The notes under the pieces are model-generated. The model worked only from the letters and a program-made list of their open reading frames with translations. It ran no database searches and had not been told where the DNA came from. This document shows, piece after piece, positions 24,280-32,453 of a DNA stretch of 64,000 nt. The translations under genes and the position numbers were made by a program. Position 1 is the first letter of the stretch. Each line of letters opens with the position of its first letter. The stretch lies in NCBI RefSeq assembly GCF_022865125.1, contig NZ_CP094828.1, positions 1,798,001-1,862,000 on the forward strand, in the 5' to 3' direction. This DNA is from Acuticoccus sp. I52.16.1. GTDB taxonomy: Bacteria; Pseudomonadota; Alphaproteobacteria; Rhizobiales; Amorphaceae.

Positions 24280-26968
24280 GCGTCTGCGCGGCGGCCCACT
24301 TCAGCGGCTTCAGCCGGGCGCGGCGCACGGTCATGTCCTCCGGGTCGGCCGTGTCGACGAAGCCCAGCTCGCGTACGAAGTCGAGCATCGACCGGTTGGA
24401 GGCGAGGACGTCGCCGTACATGTCCTCGATCCCCTCGTAGGCGGCGTACTCGATCAGCCGCACCATCAACGCACGGCCGATGCCCTGCCCCTTCAGATCG
24501 CTGCGCACGAGGACGGCGAACTCGGCGGTGCGGTAGTCCGCGTCGGCCGCGAAACGCGAGACGCCGAGCATCGTGCCGTCGGTGTCGAGGGCGAGGAAGG
24601 CCATGGCGCGGGCATAGTCGATCTGCGTCAGCCGCGCGATCTCCTCGTGCGAGAGCTGCGAGAAGAGACGGAAGAAGCGGCGGCGGATATCCTCCTTGGA
24701 GACCTTGGCGAGGAAGTCGGGGTAGAGCGCTTCGTCCTCCGGGCGGATCGGGCGGATCTGCACGTCGCCGTAGGGCGTCGCCTCCGGCTTGTCCCAGGCC
24801 GAGGGATAGGGGCGGATCGCGAGGCGCGGATTGCCGCCCGGCGCCACCGCCGCAGCCGGCGCGACGCGGATCCGCGCATCCACCGCGACCACGCCCTGCT
24901 CGTCGGCGAGGAGCGGGTTGATGTCCAGCTCGCGGATCTGCGGCATGTCGGCGACGAGCTGCGACAGGTGGACGAGTGCCAGCGCGATGGCGGTCCGGTC
25001 GGCCGGCGCCTTGTCGCGGTAGCCCTTGAGGAGCTTGCCGATGCGGGTACGGTCGATCATGTCCTCGGCCAGCAATAGGTCGAGCGGCGGTAGGGCGAGC
25101 GCCTTGTCCTTGACCACCTCGACCGCCGTGCCGCCGGCGCCGAACAGCATCACCGGGCCGAAGGTGGCGTCGTCGGAGATGCCCAGCAGCAGCTCGTGCG
25201 CATGCGGCTTCTTGATCATCGGCTGGACCACGACGCCGTCGATGTGCGCGTCCGGCCGGCGCTGGCGCACGCGCTCCAGCATCGCCTCGGCCGCCACGCG
25301 CACCGCGTCGGCACCGGCGAGGTTGAGCTGCACTCCGCCGACGTCGGACTTGTGGGTGATGTCGCGGGACAGGATCTTGATGGCCAGCAGCGGATGGTCG
25401 GCGAACTGCTCGGCGATCTGCGCCGCCTCGTCCGGCGTGCGGGCGATGCGGGTGTCGTTGGTGGGGACCCCGTAGGCCGCCAGCACCGTCTTCGCCTCGA
25501 CCTCGGAGAGGATCTCGCGCCCTTCGGCGATCGCCCCCTCGATCGTGAAGCGCGCCAGCTCGCGGTCCGGCTCGGGGCCGGGCGGCAGGCTGGCGGGCGT
25601 ACGCATGAGCTGGATCTGCGACTTGCGGTGCCGCACCAGGGTGTCGAACGCGTCGATGGCCTGGCGCGGCGTCGCGTGGGTGGCGACGCCCGCCCGCTCC
25701 AGGACCTGCGACGCGGCGGCCGCCGAGGCGCCGCCCAGCCAGGTGGCCAGCACCGGCTTGCCCCTGGGGTTGGCCCGGCCGATCGTCTCGACGACGGCCT
25801 CCGCCGCCTCCGACGACGAGGCGAGCCCCGTCGGGCAGTTGAGCACGAGGACCGCATCGGCCTCCGGTTCGGCGAGCACCGCCTCCATCGCGGCCTCCCA
25901 TCGCTCGGGGCCGGCGTCGCCGATGATGTCGACCGGGTTGCCGCGCGACCAGGTGGCCGGCAGCGCCTGGTCGAGGCGTGCCATCGTCTCGGCCGAGAGA
26001 TCCGCCATGCGTCCGGCGGTGCCCGCCAGCGCATCCACCGCCAATACGCCCGCGCCGCCGCCGTTGGTGACGATCGCCAGCCGGTCGCCCTTCAGCGGGC
26101 GGTGCCGGGCGAGCGCCTCGGCGGCGTCGAACAGCTCCTGCAAATCGTCGACCCTGAGGACGCCGGCGCGCGCGAACGCCGCCTCGTAGACGTCGTCGCT
26201 CCCCGCCAGCGCCCCGGTGTGCGACGCCGCCGCCTTCGACGCCGATTCCGAGCGCCCCGCCTTGATGACGATCACCGGCTTGGCGCGGGCCGCCGAGCGG
26301 GCGGCCGACATGAACTTCTTCGCGTTGGTGACGCCTTCGAGGTACATCAGGATCGCGCGCGTCTGCCGGTCGCCGGCGAGCTGGTCCAGCATGTCGCCGG
26401 TGTCGATGTCGGCCATGTCGCCCAGCGACGCCACGGTCGAGAAGCCGACGCCGCGCGCTTCCGCCCAGTCGAGCATCGCGGTGATGATGGCACCGGACTG
26501 CGACAGCAGCGCGATCTGCCCGCGGCCGGCGGTGAGGTGGGCGAAGGATGCGTCGAGCCCCATGTGCGGCACCTGCAGGCCGACGCAGTTGGGGCCGAGG
26601 ATGCGCAGCGTGAAGGGCTTGGCAGCGTCCAGCATCCGCTGGCGCAGGTCGCCGGTGACGCCGGCGGTGATGACGACCGCGGCCCGCGCCCCGGCCTCGC
26701 CGAGTTGGCGGACGACGTCCGGCACCGCCGCCGCCGGCGCGACGACGACGCCGAGGTCCGGCGCGAACGGCAGTTCGGCGACGCTCGGGTAGCAGGGCTG
26801 GTCGCCGATGGCCTTGTACTTCGGGTTGACGAGGCCGATCGTGCCGCGGAATCCCGCCCCGGCGAGGCGGCGCAGGACGACCCCGCCCAGCGACCCCCGC
26901 CGGTTGCTGGCGCCGACCAACGCCACGCTGCGCGGCTCCAGCAAGAACTCGAGATTGCGTACGGTCAT
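24272..26968 (-). CDS. ADP-forming acyl-CoA synthetase fused to a GNAT acetyltransferase (Pat/ACD-like)
   Basis: An 898-aa fusion. Residues 1-130 form a CoA-binding Rossmann domain (LEPRSVALVGASNRRGSLGG). Residues ~140-450 form the succinyl-CoA-ligase-like domains, including SHTGALAGSDDVYEAAF with H250. Residues ~480-700 form the ATP-grasp domain (VLAAYGVPTNDTRIARTPDEA; ELDINPLLADEQGVVAVDAR). Residues ~740-890 form a GNAT domain with the acetyl-CoA loop (RSDLKGQGIGRALMVRLIEYA). This architecture is shared with the protein acetyltransferase Pat. Pat is described as lacking the phosphohistidine of active ligases, but the SHTG histidine is present here, so true ligase activity is possible. A good ribosome site (AAGGAG) precedes ATG 26968. 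Confidence 0.9.
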   Translation of the reverse strand: MTVRNLEFLLEPRSVALVGASNRRGSLGGVVLRRLAGAGFRGTIGLVNPKYKAIGDQPCYPSVAELPFAPDLGVVVAPAAAVPDVVRQLGEAGARAAVVITAGVTGDLRQRMLDAAKPFTLRILGPNCVGLQVPHMGLDASFAHLTAGRGQIALLSQSGAIITAMLDWAEARGVGFSTVASLGDMADIDTGDMLDQLAGDRQTRAILMYLEGVTNAKKFMSAARSAARAKPVIVIKAGRSESASKAAASHTGALAGSDDVYEAAFARAGVLRVDDLQELFDAAEALARHRPLKGDRLAIVTNGGGAGVLAVDALAGTAGRMADLSAETMARLDQALPATWSRGNPVDIIGDAGPERWEAAMEAVLAEPEADAVLVLNCPTGLASSSEAAEAVVETIGRANPRGKPVLATWLGGASAAAASQVLERAGVATHATPRQAIDAFDTLVRHRKSQIQLMRTPASLPPGPEPDRELARFTIEGAIAEGREILSEVEAKTVLAAYGVPTNDTRIARTPDEAAQIAEQFADHPLLAIKILSRDITHKSDVGGVQLNLAGADAVRVAAEAMLERVRQRRPDAHIDGVVVQPMIKKPHAHELLLGISDDATFGPVMLFGAGGTAVEVVKDKALALPPLDLLLAEDMIDRTRIGKLLKGYRDKAPADRTAIALALVHLSQLVADMPQIRELDINPLLADEQGVVAVDARIRVAPAAAVAPGGNPRLAIRPYPSAWDKPEATPYGDVQIRPIRPEDEALYPDFLAKVSKEDIRRRFFRLFSQLSHEEIARLTQIDYARAMAFLALDTDGTMLGVSRFAADADYRTAEFAVLVRSDLKGQGIGRALMVRLIEYAAYEGIEDMYGDVLASNRSMLDFVRELGFVDTADPEDMTVRRARLKPLKWAAAQTPR

Positions 26969-27124
26969 CGTCAGCTCCTTGCGACGGGACGCGAACCCCG
27001 TGGAACGCCCCGATCATACGGGTCCGTCGGCGCGGCCGGCCCGGCACGCGCCGGCGGTTCGATCCGTTCGGCGCCGAGCCCTAGACGGCCCGCGACACCG
27101 CCGCATTGATACCCGTCAACACGC

Positions 27125-28684
27125 TCACCGGCCATCGGCAGGGCGTCCGTGCAGCACCGCAGCGGCAGTCGCGGCGACGGTCTCCGGCGCGCCGGCGGCG
27201 TCGACCTCGACCCAGTCGACGGCGCCGAGGGGGTGGGCGAGCTGGGCTTCCAGCACCGCGGCGTCGGCGTCGGACGCATCGCCCACGCGGGCGGCGATCC
27301 GCGCCCGCAGGACATCGGCCGGTGCGGTCAACCACAGCCCGGTGAAGGGCACGCCGGCCGCGGCGGCGACTGCGGCCGCCCGGGCGCGCATCGCCGGATC
27401 GGCGAAGGTGGCGTCGAGGATGACCGGGGCCCCGGCCCGCAGCGCGCGACCCGCGTCGAGCGCCATGCGGCGGTAGACGGCCGCGTTCGCCGTGGCGGTA
27501 TAGGCCTCGCGCCCCAGCGGCACCTCGGGGGCGACGCCGGCGAGGCGCTTGCGTACCGAGTCGGACCGGATCACCACGGCCGCCGCCCCCGGCGACAGCG
27601 CCCGGGCGACCGTGGACTTGCCCGTCCCCGACAGACCGCCGACCGCGATCACCCGTGGCGCCGGGCGAGCCTCCAGGTAGCGGCGGGCGAGCGCGGCCAT
27701 CGCCGCCGCGTCGCGTCCTTTGGCCAGCCGTGTCAGCGCCCGCACCATCGCCCGCTGCGACAGGAAGAGCGGCAGCAGCGCCAGCCCCGAATAGTCCCGC
27801 GTCGCCTCCATGTAGCGCGACAGGAAGCGCCAGGAGTGGTCCGCGAGGCCCCGCGCGTCGAGGTCGACCAGCACGAAGGCCATGTCGTACAGCACGTCGA
27901 TCCGGGCGATCTCCTCGGAGAACTCGATCGCGTCGAACGCCGTCGGCCGGCCCTGCCAGAGGCAGAGGTTGGAGAGGTGGAGGTCGCCGTGGCAGCGCCG
28001 CACGAAGCCGTGCCGGGCCCGCCGGTCGAGGAGGGGGCGGCACGCGGCGAGTGCCGCCTCCGCCGCACGCGCCCAGGCCGCCACGTCGTCCAGCGCCGCG
28101 GACCCGGCCGCGCCGCTCGCCGCCCCGGCGGCCTGCGACGCGCGCAGGCCCTTGGCGACGTCCCGCTCGAGCTGGGCCGTGCGTGCGGCGACCGGATCGG
28201 CGCCGGGCTGCCACACGACCGGCGCGGCGCGGTGCAGCGCGGCGACCGCGTCGGCCGTGGCGTCGACGACGGCAGGCGTCAACGCGCCGTGGTCGGCCAT
28301 CACGTCGAGCTGCTCGTCCGCCGCGAAGCGCCGCATGTCGACCAGCCACTCGACCACCGCGCCCGCACCACCGACGGCGAGCCCGCCCGCGGTGCGCGTC
28401 ACCGGTACGACGCCGCGGTAGAGGTCCGGGGCGAACCGGCGATTGACCTCGACCTCCTTGCGGCAGAACCCCTCGCGCTTCTCCAGCGTGGAATAGTCGA
28501 CCACGGACCAGTCGACCCGCTTCTTCAGCTTCAGCACTCGCGCGCCGGCCAGGAAGAGGTGCGACAGATGCGTCTCGACGTGCTGCGGCGTCGCGCCGGC
28601 GTGCGCGGCGGGGCTGGCCAGAAACCGAACGATCTCGGCCTCGCCGATGTCCGGCGCCCCGTTGTCGTTGGCGCTCACAGGCAT
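27125..28684 (-). CDS. APH-like phosphotransferase fused to a P-loop (zeta-toxin/AAA) kinase
   Basis: A 519-aa two-domain protein. Residues ~1-330 resemble aminoglycoside/choline phosphotransferase folds: ETHLSHLFLAGARVLKLKKRVDWSVVDYST, then the catalytic-loop motif CHGDLHLSNLCLW and FDAIEFSEEIARIDVLYDMAF. Residues ~340-519 form a P-loop kinase with Walker A GGLSGTGKSTVAR and DATFADPAMRARA. The fusion is a widespread but poorly characterised proteobacterial type. The frame extends upstream to 29005, but ATG 28684 has a GAGGGGCG ribosome site and begins the conserved part. It is divergent from exbB with a 190-base spacer. The substrate is unknown; resistance annotations for such proteins are not supported by function. 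Confidence 0.85.
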   Translation of the reverse strand: MPVSANDNGAPDIGEAEIVRFLASPAAHAGATPQHVETHLSHLFLAGARVLKLKKRVDWSVVDYSTLEKREGFCRKEVEVNRRFAPDLYRGVVPVTRTAGGLAVGGAGAVVEWLVDMRRFAADEQLDVMADHGALTPAVVDATADAVAALHRAAPVVWQPGADPVAARTAQLERDVAKGLRASQAAGAASGAAGSAALDDVAAWARAAEAALAACRPLLDRRARHGFVRRCHGDLHLSNLCLWQGRPTAFDAIEFSEEIARIDVLYDMAFVLVDLDARGLADHSWRFLSRYMEATRDYSGLALLPLFLSQRAMVRALTRLAKGRDAAAMAALARRYLEARPAPRVIAVGGLSGTGKSTVARALSPGAAAVVIRSDSVRKRLAGVAPEVPLGREAYTATANAAVYRRMALDAGRALRAGAPVILDATFADPAMRARAAAVAAAAGVPFTGLWLTAPADVLRARIAARVGDASDADAAVLEAQLAHPLGAVDWVEVDAAGAPETVAATAAAVLHGRPADGR

Positions 28685-28874
28685 GGTCGCCCCTCGCTTC
28701 GCCCAGAACCGTACGCTACAGCGACGCCGACCCGCCCGTGACATCTGCACGCATCGCCGCACGTCATCGAATGCGAACTTCACACCGATGTGACATATGG
28801 GTCCAGCGGCGGGGCGGCACAGGCCCCGTGCATCGTTGGCGGTCCCGCCCGCGGGAGGCTGATCTGGGGAGGCC

Positions 28875-29582
28875 ATGGAGCGGATAACGGACACTTTGTC
28901 CGCGGTGGAGTTCAACTCGGTCGCCGGCCTCCTGGAGCTGGGTGGGCCGGTCGTCCTGCTCCTGCTGGCGCTGTCGGTGGTGGTGCTGACGATCGCGGTG
29001 GGCAAGCTGGCCGGCTTCCTGCTGGCGGGCGTCGGCCGGCACCGGCATGCACGGGAGGCGGTGCGGCTCTATCATGCCGGCGACCTTCGTGCCGCGCGCC
29101 GGCGCACCGCGGCCGGGCCGGTGAGCGCCATCGTCGTCGGCTACGCCATCGAGGCGGCCGGTGCGATGACCCCGTGCGCTGCGCGCGACGCGGCCGAGAA
29201 GGTCGCGTTGTTGCAGCTCCACCGGTTGCGGCGCGGCATCGGCCTGCTCGACGTGATCGCCCAGATTGCCCCGCTGCTCGGCCTGTTCGGCACCGTGCTG
29301 GGCATGATCGAGGCGTTCCGCGCGCTTGAGGGCAGCGGCGCGGCGGTCGACCCGTCGGTCCTCGCCGGCGGCATCTGGGTGGCGCTCTTGACGACGGCGG
29401 TGGGCCTCGCCGTGGCGATGCCGGCATCGGTGCTGACGGCCTGGTTCGAGGCGCGCATCGCCAACGAAGAGGTCGCGCTCGAGAACCTCCTCAGCGGGGT
29501 CTTCTCCGGCGCGCCGCTGCCCGCGCCCCGCCCGGCCGCCGCCACCGCCGCGCGCCACCGGACCCACCGTCCGCGCCCATGA
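28875..29582 (+). CDS. exbB: MotA/TolQ/ExbB-family proton channel
   Basis: A 235-aa inner-membrane protein. The first membrane segment (LELGGPVVLLLLALSVVVLTIAVGKL, residues ~20-45) is followed by a cytoplasmic region. Two more segments lie in the conserved core IAQIAPLLGLFGTVLGMIEAF and GIWVALLTTAVGLAVAMPASVL (residues ~135-195). These are the ExbB signatures for the proton path that energises TonB. The ATG has a strong ribosome site (GGGGAGG). It overlaps the TonB-like gene by ATGA. The usual middle partner exbD is missing between them. The C-terminal tail is rich in Pro, Ala and Arg. Confidence 0.88.
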   Translation: MERITDTLSAVEFNSVAGLLELGGPVVLLLLALSVVVLTIAVGKLAGFLLAGVGRHRHAREAVRLYHAGDLRAARRRTAAGPVSAIVVGYAIEAAGAMTPCAARDAAEKVALLQLHRLRRGIGLLDVIAQIAPLLGLFGTVLGMIEAFRALEGSGAAVDPSVLAGGIWVALLTTAVGLAVAMPASVLTAWFEARIANEEVALENLLSGVFSGAPLPAPRPAAATAARHRTHRPRP

Positions 29583-30937
29583 ACCGCAGCCGCCGCGCGC
29601 CCTCCCTGTCGATCCTCGATGCCGGCGGCCTGCGCCCGGGTCCCTCGCGCCGGATGCGGTCGGGGCTGGCTTGGGGGGCGGCGCTGCTGGTCGCGGTCCT
29701 CGTCCACCTCGCCGTCCTGGTGGATTTGAAGGAGGAGACCGAGCCGGTCGAGACACCGCAGCCGCAGCGCATGCCCATCGTCGTCTCGCAGCAGAGCGCG
29801 GAGGCGCTGCTGGGCGCGACCCGGTCAGAGCCCGAACCCGCCGGCGAGGACGGCGCACCCGAGAGCGAGGCGCCGCAGGCACCCGACCCGCAGGAGGGCG
29901 ACCCTGCCACGGGAACGCCGCTGCCCAACCAGCAGCCCGCCCCGGCACCGCCTCTCGAGGCGGAGCAGCAGGACGCACCGCCCGCGCCGGAGGAGTTCGA
30001 CGTACCGGACCGCGACGCGGTGTTCGATTCGCTGCTGGACGGCACCGAATCGAACCCCGCTTCGGTCGACCGGGACGAAGCCCCCGCCCCCGCCGAACCG
30101 ACCGACACGCCCAGCGACACGCCGGACGAAGCGCCGGCCGAGCCGCCCAACGCCGCCGAGGCGGCCGCCACGCCGAGCCGCGTCGACGATGCCCCGGCAG
30201 CGGACGCCGCCGCGCCCGCAGGCCCCGAGGGCACCGACCCCGGCGGCAGCCCGACCGAGACGCCCGGCACCCCTGCCCCGGCCCAGCCCTCCCTGGCGCT
30301 GCCGGATATCTCGTCTGCGTTCGAGGTGGTCAGTGGCGCCAACAGCGACCTCGCCGCCGCGCTTCCCGACGTCGCCAGCCAGGAGGAGCGCGAGGCCGAC
30401 CCCGAGGCGGTCGCCGGCACCGCGTCGACGGGCGGCCCGACCGAGCGCCCGGCCGACGCCTTCTACCCCTTCCCGCTCGACCGCCCCGCCGCGGGTGAGC
30501 GCGCGCCGACCTTTTCCGCCGCCGACGCCGCCGCGCTGGAGCGCGTGCCGGTACCGCCGGCCAACCCCGCCCCGCCGGACCGACGCGCCGCGGCGACGCC
30601 CAAGGCGACCGCAGCGCCCCGCGCGCCGCAGCAGGCGGCCGCCGCGGCCAACGAGAGCGAAGGCGCCCAGGCCTCCTACGCGCGCGCGGTCCGGGCGATC
30701 GTCGGGCGGGCATTCTTCACCGCCGCCCAGCTCGGACAGGTCGGTGCGGGGACGGCGGTCGTCACGGTCACCATCTCGCGCGACGGGCGGGTGCTGAACG
30801 CGGAATTGAGCCAACCCTCCGGCAACCCGGCGCTCGACCAGGCGGTGCTCGCCGCCGCCTACAACGAGTTCCCCAACTTCCCGGCCGACGTCGGCGAAGG
30901 CTCGCTCTCCTTCTCGGTGCCGATCCGCGTGCGGTGA
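29579..30937 (+). CDS. tonB: TonB-like energy transducer
   Basis: A 452-aa periplasm-spanning protein, long for TonB (about 240 in E. coli). It has a cytoplasmic basic N-terminus, one membrane anchor (GLAWGAALLVAVLVHLAVLVDL, residues ~29-50), and then about 300 residues of Pro/Ala/Glu-rich linker with no hydrophobic core. The C-terminal TonB domain (~365-452) contains GTAVVTVTISRDGRVLNAELS and PSGNPALDQAVLAAAYNEFP. It is translationally coupled to exbB through ATGA. It would deliver proton-motive force to outer-membrane receptors. No receptor gene lies in the window. The Pro/Ala linker makes exact alignment unreliable, but the C-terminus is diagnostic. Confidence 0.88.
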   Translation: MNRSRRAPSLSILDAGGLRPGPSRRMRSGLAWGAALLVAVLVHLAVLVDLKEETEPVETPQPQRMPIVVSQQSAEALLGATRSEPEPAGEDGAPESEAPQAPDPQEGDPATGTPLPNQQPAPAPPLEAEQQDAPPAPEEFDVPDRDAVFDSLLDGTESNPASVDRDEAPAPAEPTDTPSDTPDEAPAEPPNAAEAAATPSRVDDAPAADAAAPAGPEGTDPGGSPTETPGTPAPAQPSLALPDISSAFEVVSGANSDLAAALPDVASQEEREADPEAVAGTASTGGPTERPADAFYPFPLDRPAAGERAPTFSAADAAALERVPVPPANPAPPDRRAAATPKATAAPRAPQQAAAAANESEGAQASYARAVRAIVGRAFFTAAQLGQVGAGTAVVTVTISRDGRVLNAELSQPSGNPALDQAVLAAAYNEFPNFPADVGEGSLSFSVPIRVR

Positions 30938-31045
30938 GGGCGCAAATCAGCGCCTAAGTGATTGGTTAAGGGCGCCGGCAACTCTATGCTGCGCCGAAGC
31001 ACCGTGCCGCCGAACGTGCACGGACCGACCGACAGGAGCGAGACC

Positions 31046-31798
31046 ATGGCTGACCGACCCGTTCTACTCGTCACCGGGGGCAGCCGCGGCATCGGCGCCG
31101 CGACCTGCCGCATGGCCGCCGCCGCCGGCTACGACATCGCCGTCAACTACGTGCGCGACGCCGCCGCCGCCGAAGCGCTCGTCGCCGAGGTGCGCCAGAT
31201 GGGCGTCGACGCCGAGGCCTTCCAGGCCGATGTCTCCAAGGATGCCGACATCACCGCCCTCTTCGAGAAGATCGACGCCCGCTTCGGCCGGCTGACGCAC
31301 TTCGTGTGCAATGCCGGGATGACCGGCAGGGTCGGCCGGCTCGACGATGCGGACCCGGCGATGCTGCGCCAGGTGGTCGATCTCAACGTCACCGGCGCGA
31401 TGCTGACCCTGCAGGCGGCGGTGAAGCGCATGTCGACCAGGCACGGCGGCAAGGGCGGCAGCATCGTCATCCTGTCGTCGGTGGCGGCGCGGCTCGGCAG
31501 CGGCAACGACTTCGTGTGGTATGCCGCCAGCAAGGGGGCGATGGACTCGCTGACCGTCGGCCTCGCGCGCGAGGTTGCCGCCGAGGGGATCCGCGTCAAC
31601 GCCGTATCGCCGGGCATGATCGACACCGAGATCCACGCCTCGGCCGGCGATCCGGAGCGTGCCGGACGTGCCGTGAAGGTGATCCCGGCGCAGCGCGTGG
31701 GCGCGGCCGAAGAGGTCGCCGCGGCGATCCTCTACCTGTTGTCGGACTCCGCCTCGTACGTGATGGGCGGCAACCTCGACGTCAGCGGCGGGCGCTGA
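31046..31798 (+). CDS. SDR-family oxidoreductase (FabG / glucose-1-dehydrogenase-like)
   Basis: A 250-aa classical SDR. Cofactor motif TGGSRGIGAAT near residue 10, CNAGMTG near 90, VILSSVAARLGSG with the serine, YAASKGAMDSLT with Tyr/Lys, and the C-terminal VMGGNLDVSGGR. ATG 31046 is chosen because AGGAG at 31034-31038 is seven bases upstream; the frame is open further upstream without a ribosome site. It converges on the class II aldolase gene with a 28-base gap. The substrate is unknown. It could act on the same imported compound as the adjacent transporter-aldolase unit, but it is on the other strand. Confidence 0.88.
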   Translation: MADRPVLLVTGGSRGIGAATCRMAAAAGYDIAVNYVRDAAAAEALVAEVRQMGVDAEAFQADVSKDADITALFEKIDARFGRLTHFVCNAGMTGRVGRLDDADPAMLRQVVDLNVTGAMLTLQAAVKRMSTRHGGKGGSIVILSSVAARLGSGNDFVWYAASKGAMDSLTVGLAREVAAEGIRVNAVSPGMIDTEIHASAGDPERAGRAVKVIPAQRVGAAEEVAAAILYLLSDSASYVMGGNLDVSGGR

Positions 31799-31826
31799 AC
31801 GGCGCCATCGCGGTGCAGCGGGCGGT

Positions 31827-32453
31827 TCAGCGGCCGTAGCCGCGGAACTGCTCCAGCACACGGTCCATCTCGTCGTCCGGCAGCACCACCGGCTCGCCGG
31901 CGGCGAGCGCCATGCGGTAGACCTTGGCCAGCAGCTCCACCTCCCGCGCCAGATCCATCGCCTTCGCCAACGTTGCGCCCGCCGCCACGACACCGTGGTT
32001 GGCGAGCAGGCAGGCGTCGAGCCGGGCCATCGTGGCGCAGATCGCCGCCGACAGCTCGGCCGTGCCGAACGTCGCGTACGGCGCCAGCGGGATCTCCTTG
32101 CCGCCGGCGATCGCCACCATGTAGTGCGCCGCGGGGATCGGCCGGCGCAGCATGGCGATCGCGGTGGCGTTGGGCGAGTGGGTATGGACGACGGCCGTGA
32201 GGTCCGGCCGCGCGACGAGAAGATCGCGGTGGAAACGCCACTCGGACGAGGGTTTGCCGTCCGCCGCCCCATCGAACGGGACCGTGGCGATGTCCTGCGG
32301 GCCCATCCGCGCGGCGGGCACCGCGCTGGGGGTGATCAGCAGGCCGCTGGCGATCCGCAGCGAGACGTTGCCGGCACTGCCGACGATCAGCCCTTCCGCC
32401 AGCAGCGCGCGATAGGCCTCCACGAGCGCGATCCGCTCGGGTTCATGGTCCAT
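31827..32453 (-). CDS. Class II aldolase/adducin-family protein
   Basis: A 208-aa zinc-dependent aldolase of the fuculose-1-phosphate type. SAGNVSLRI near residue 26 binds phosphate, VVHTHSPNATAIAML near 88 supplies two metal histidines, and LLANHGVVAAG near 145 supplies the third. SSEWRFHRDL carries the catalytic glutamate. The start overlaps the double-ATPase gene by 11 bases, so the aldolase is the last gene of the dipeptide-type transporter operon. That placement suggests the transporter imports a sugar acid, a glycosylated peptide or another compound cleaved by retro-aldol reaction. Related proteins act on erythronate/threonate phosphates, fuculose phosphate or methylthioribulose phosphate. 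Confidence 0.88.
   Translation of the reverse strand: MDHEPERIALVEAYRALLAEGLIVGSAGNVSLRIASGLLITPSAVPAARMGPQDIATVPFDGAADGKPSSEWRFHRDLLVARPDLTAVVHTHSPNATAIAMLRRPIPAAHYMVAIAGGKEIPLAPYATFGTAELSAAICATMARLDACLLANHGVVAAGATLAKAMDLAREVELLAKVYRMALAAGEPVVLPDDEMDRVLEQFRGYGR

Noticed and set aside
27045-27080. tRNA-like T-loop sequence (GGTTCGATCC)
   Set aside because: The flanking bases do not pair and there is no acceptor, D or anticodon arm.
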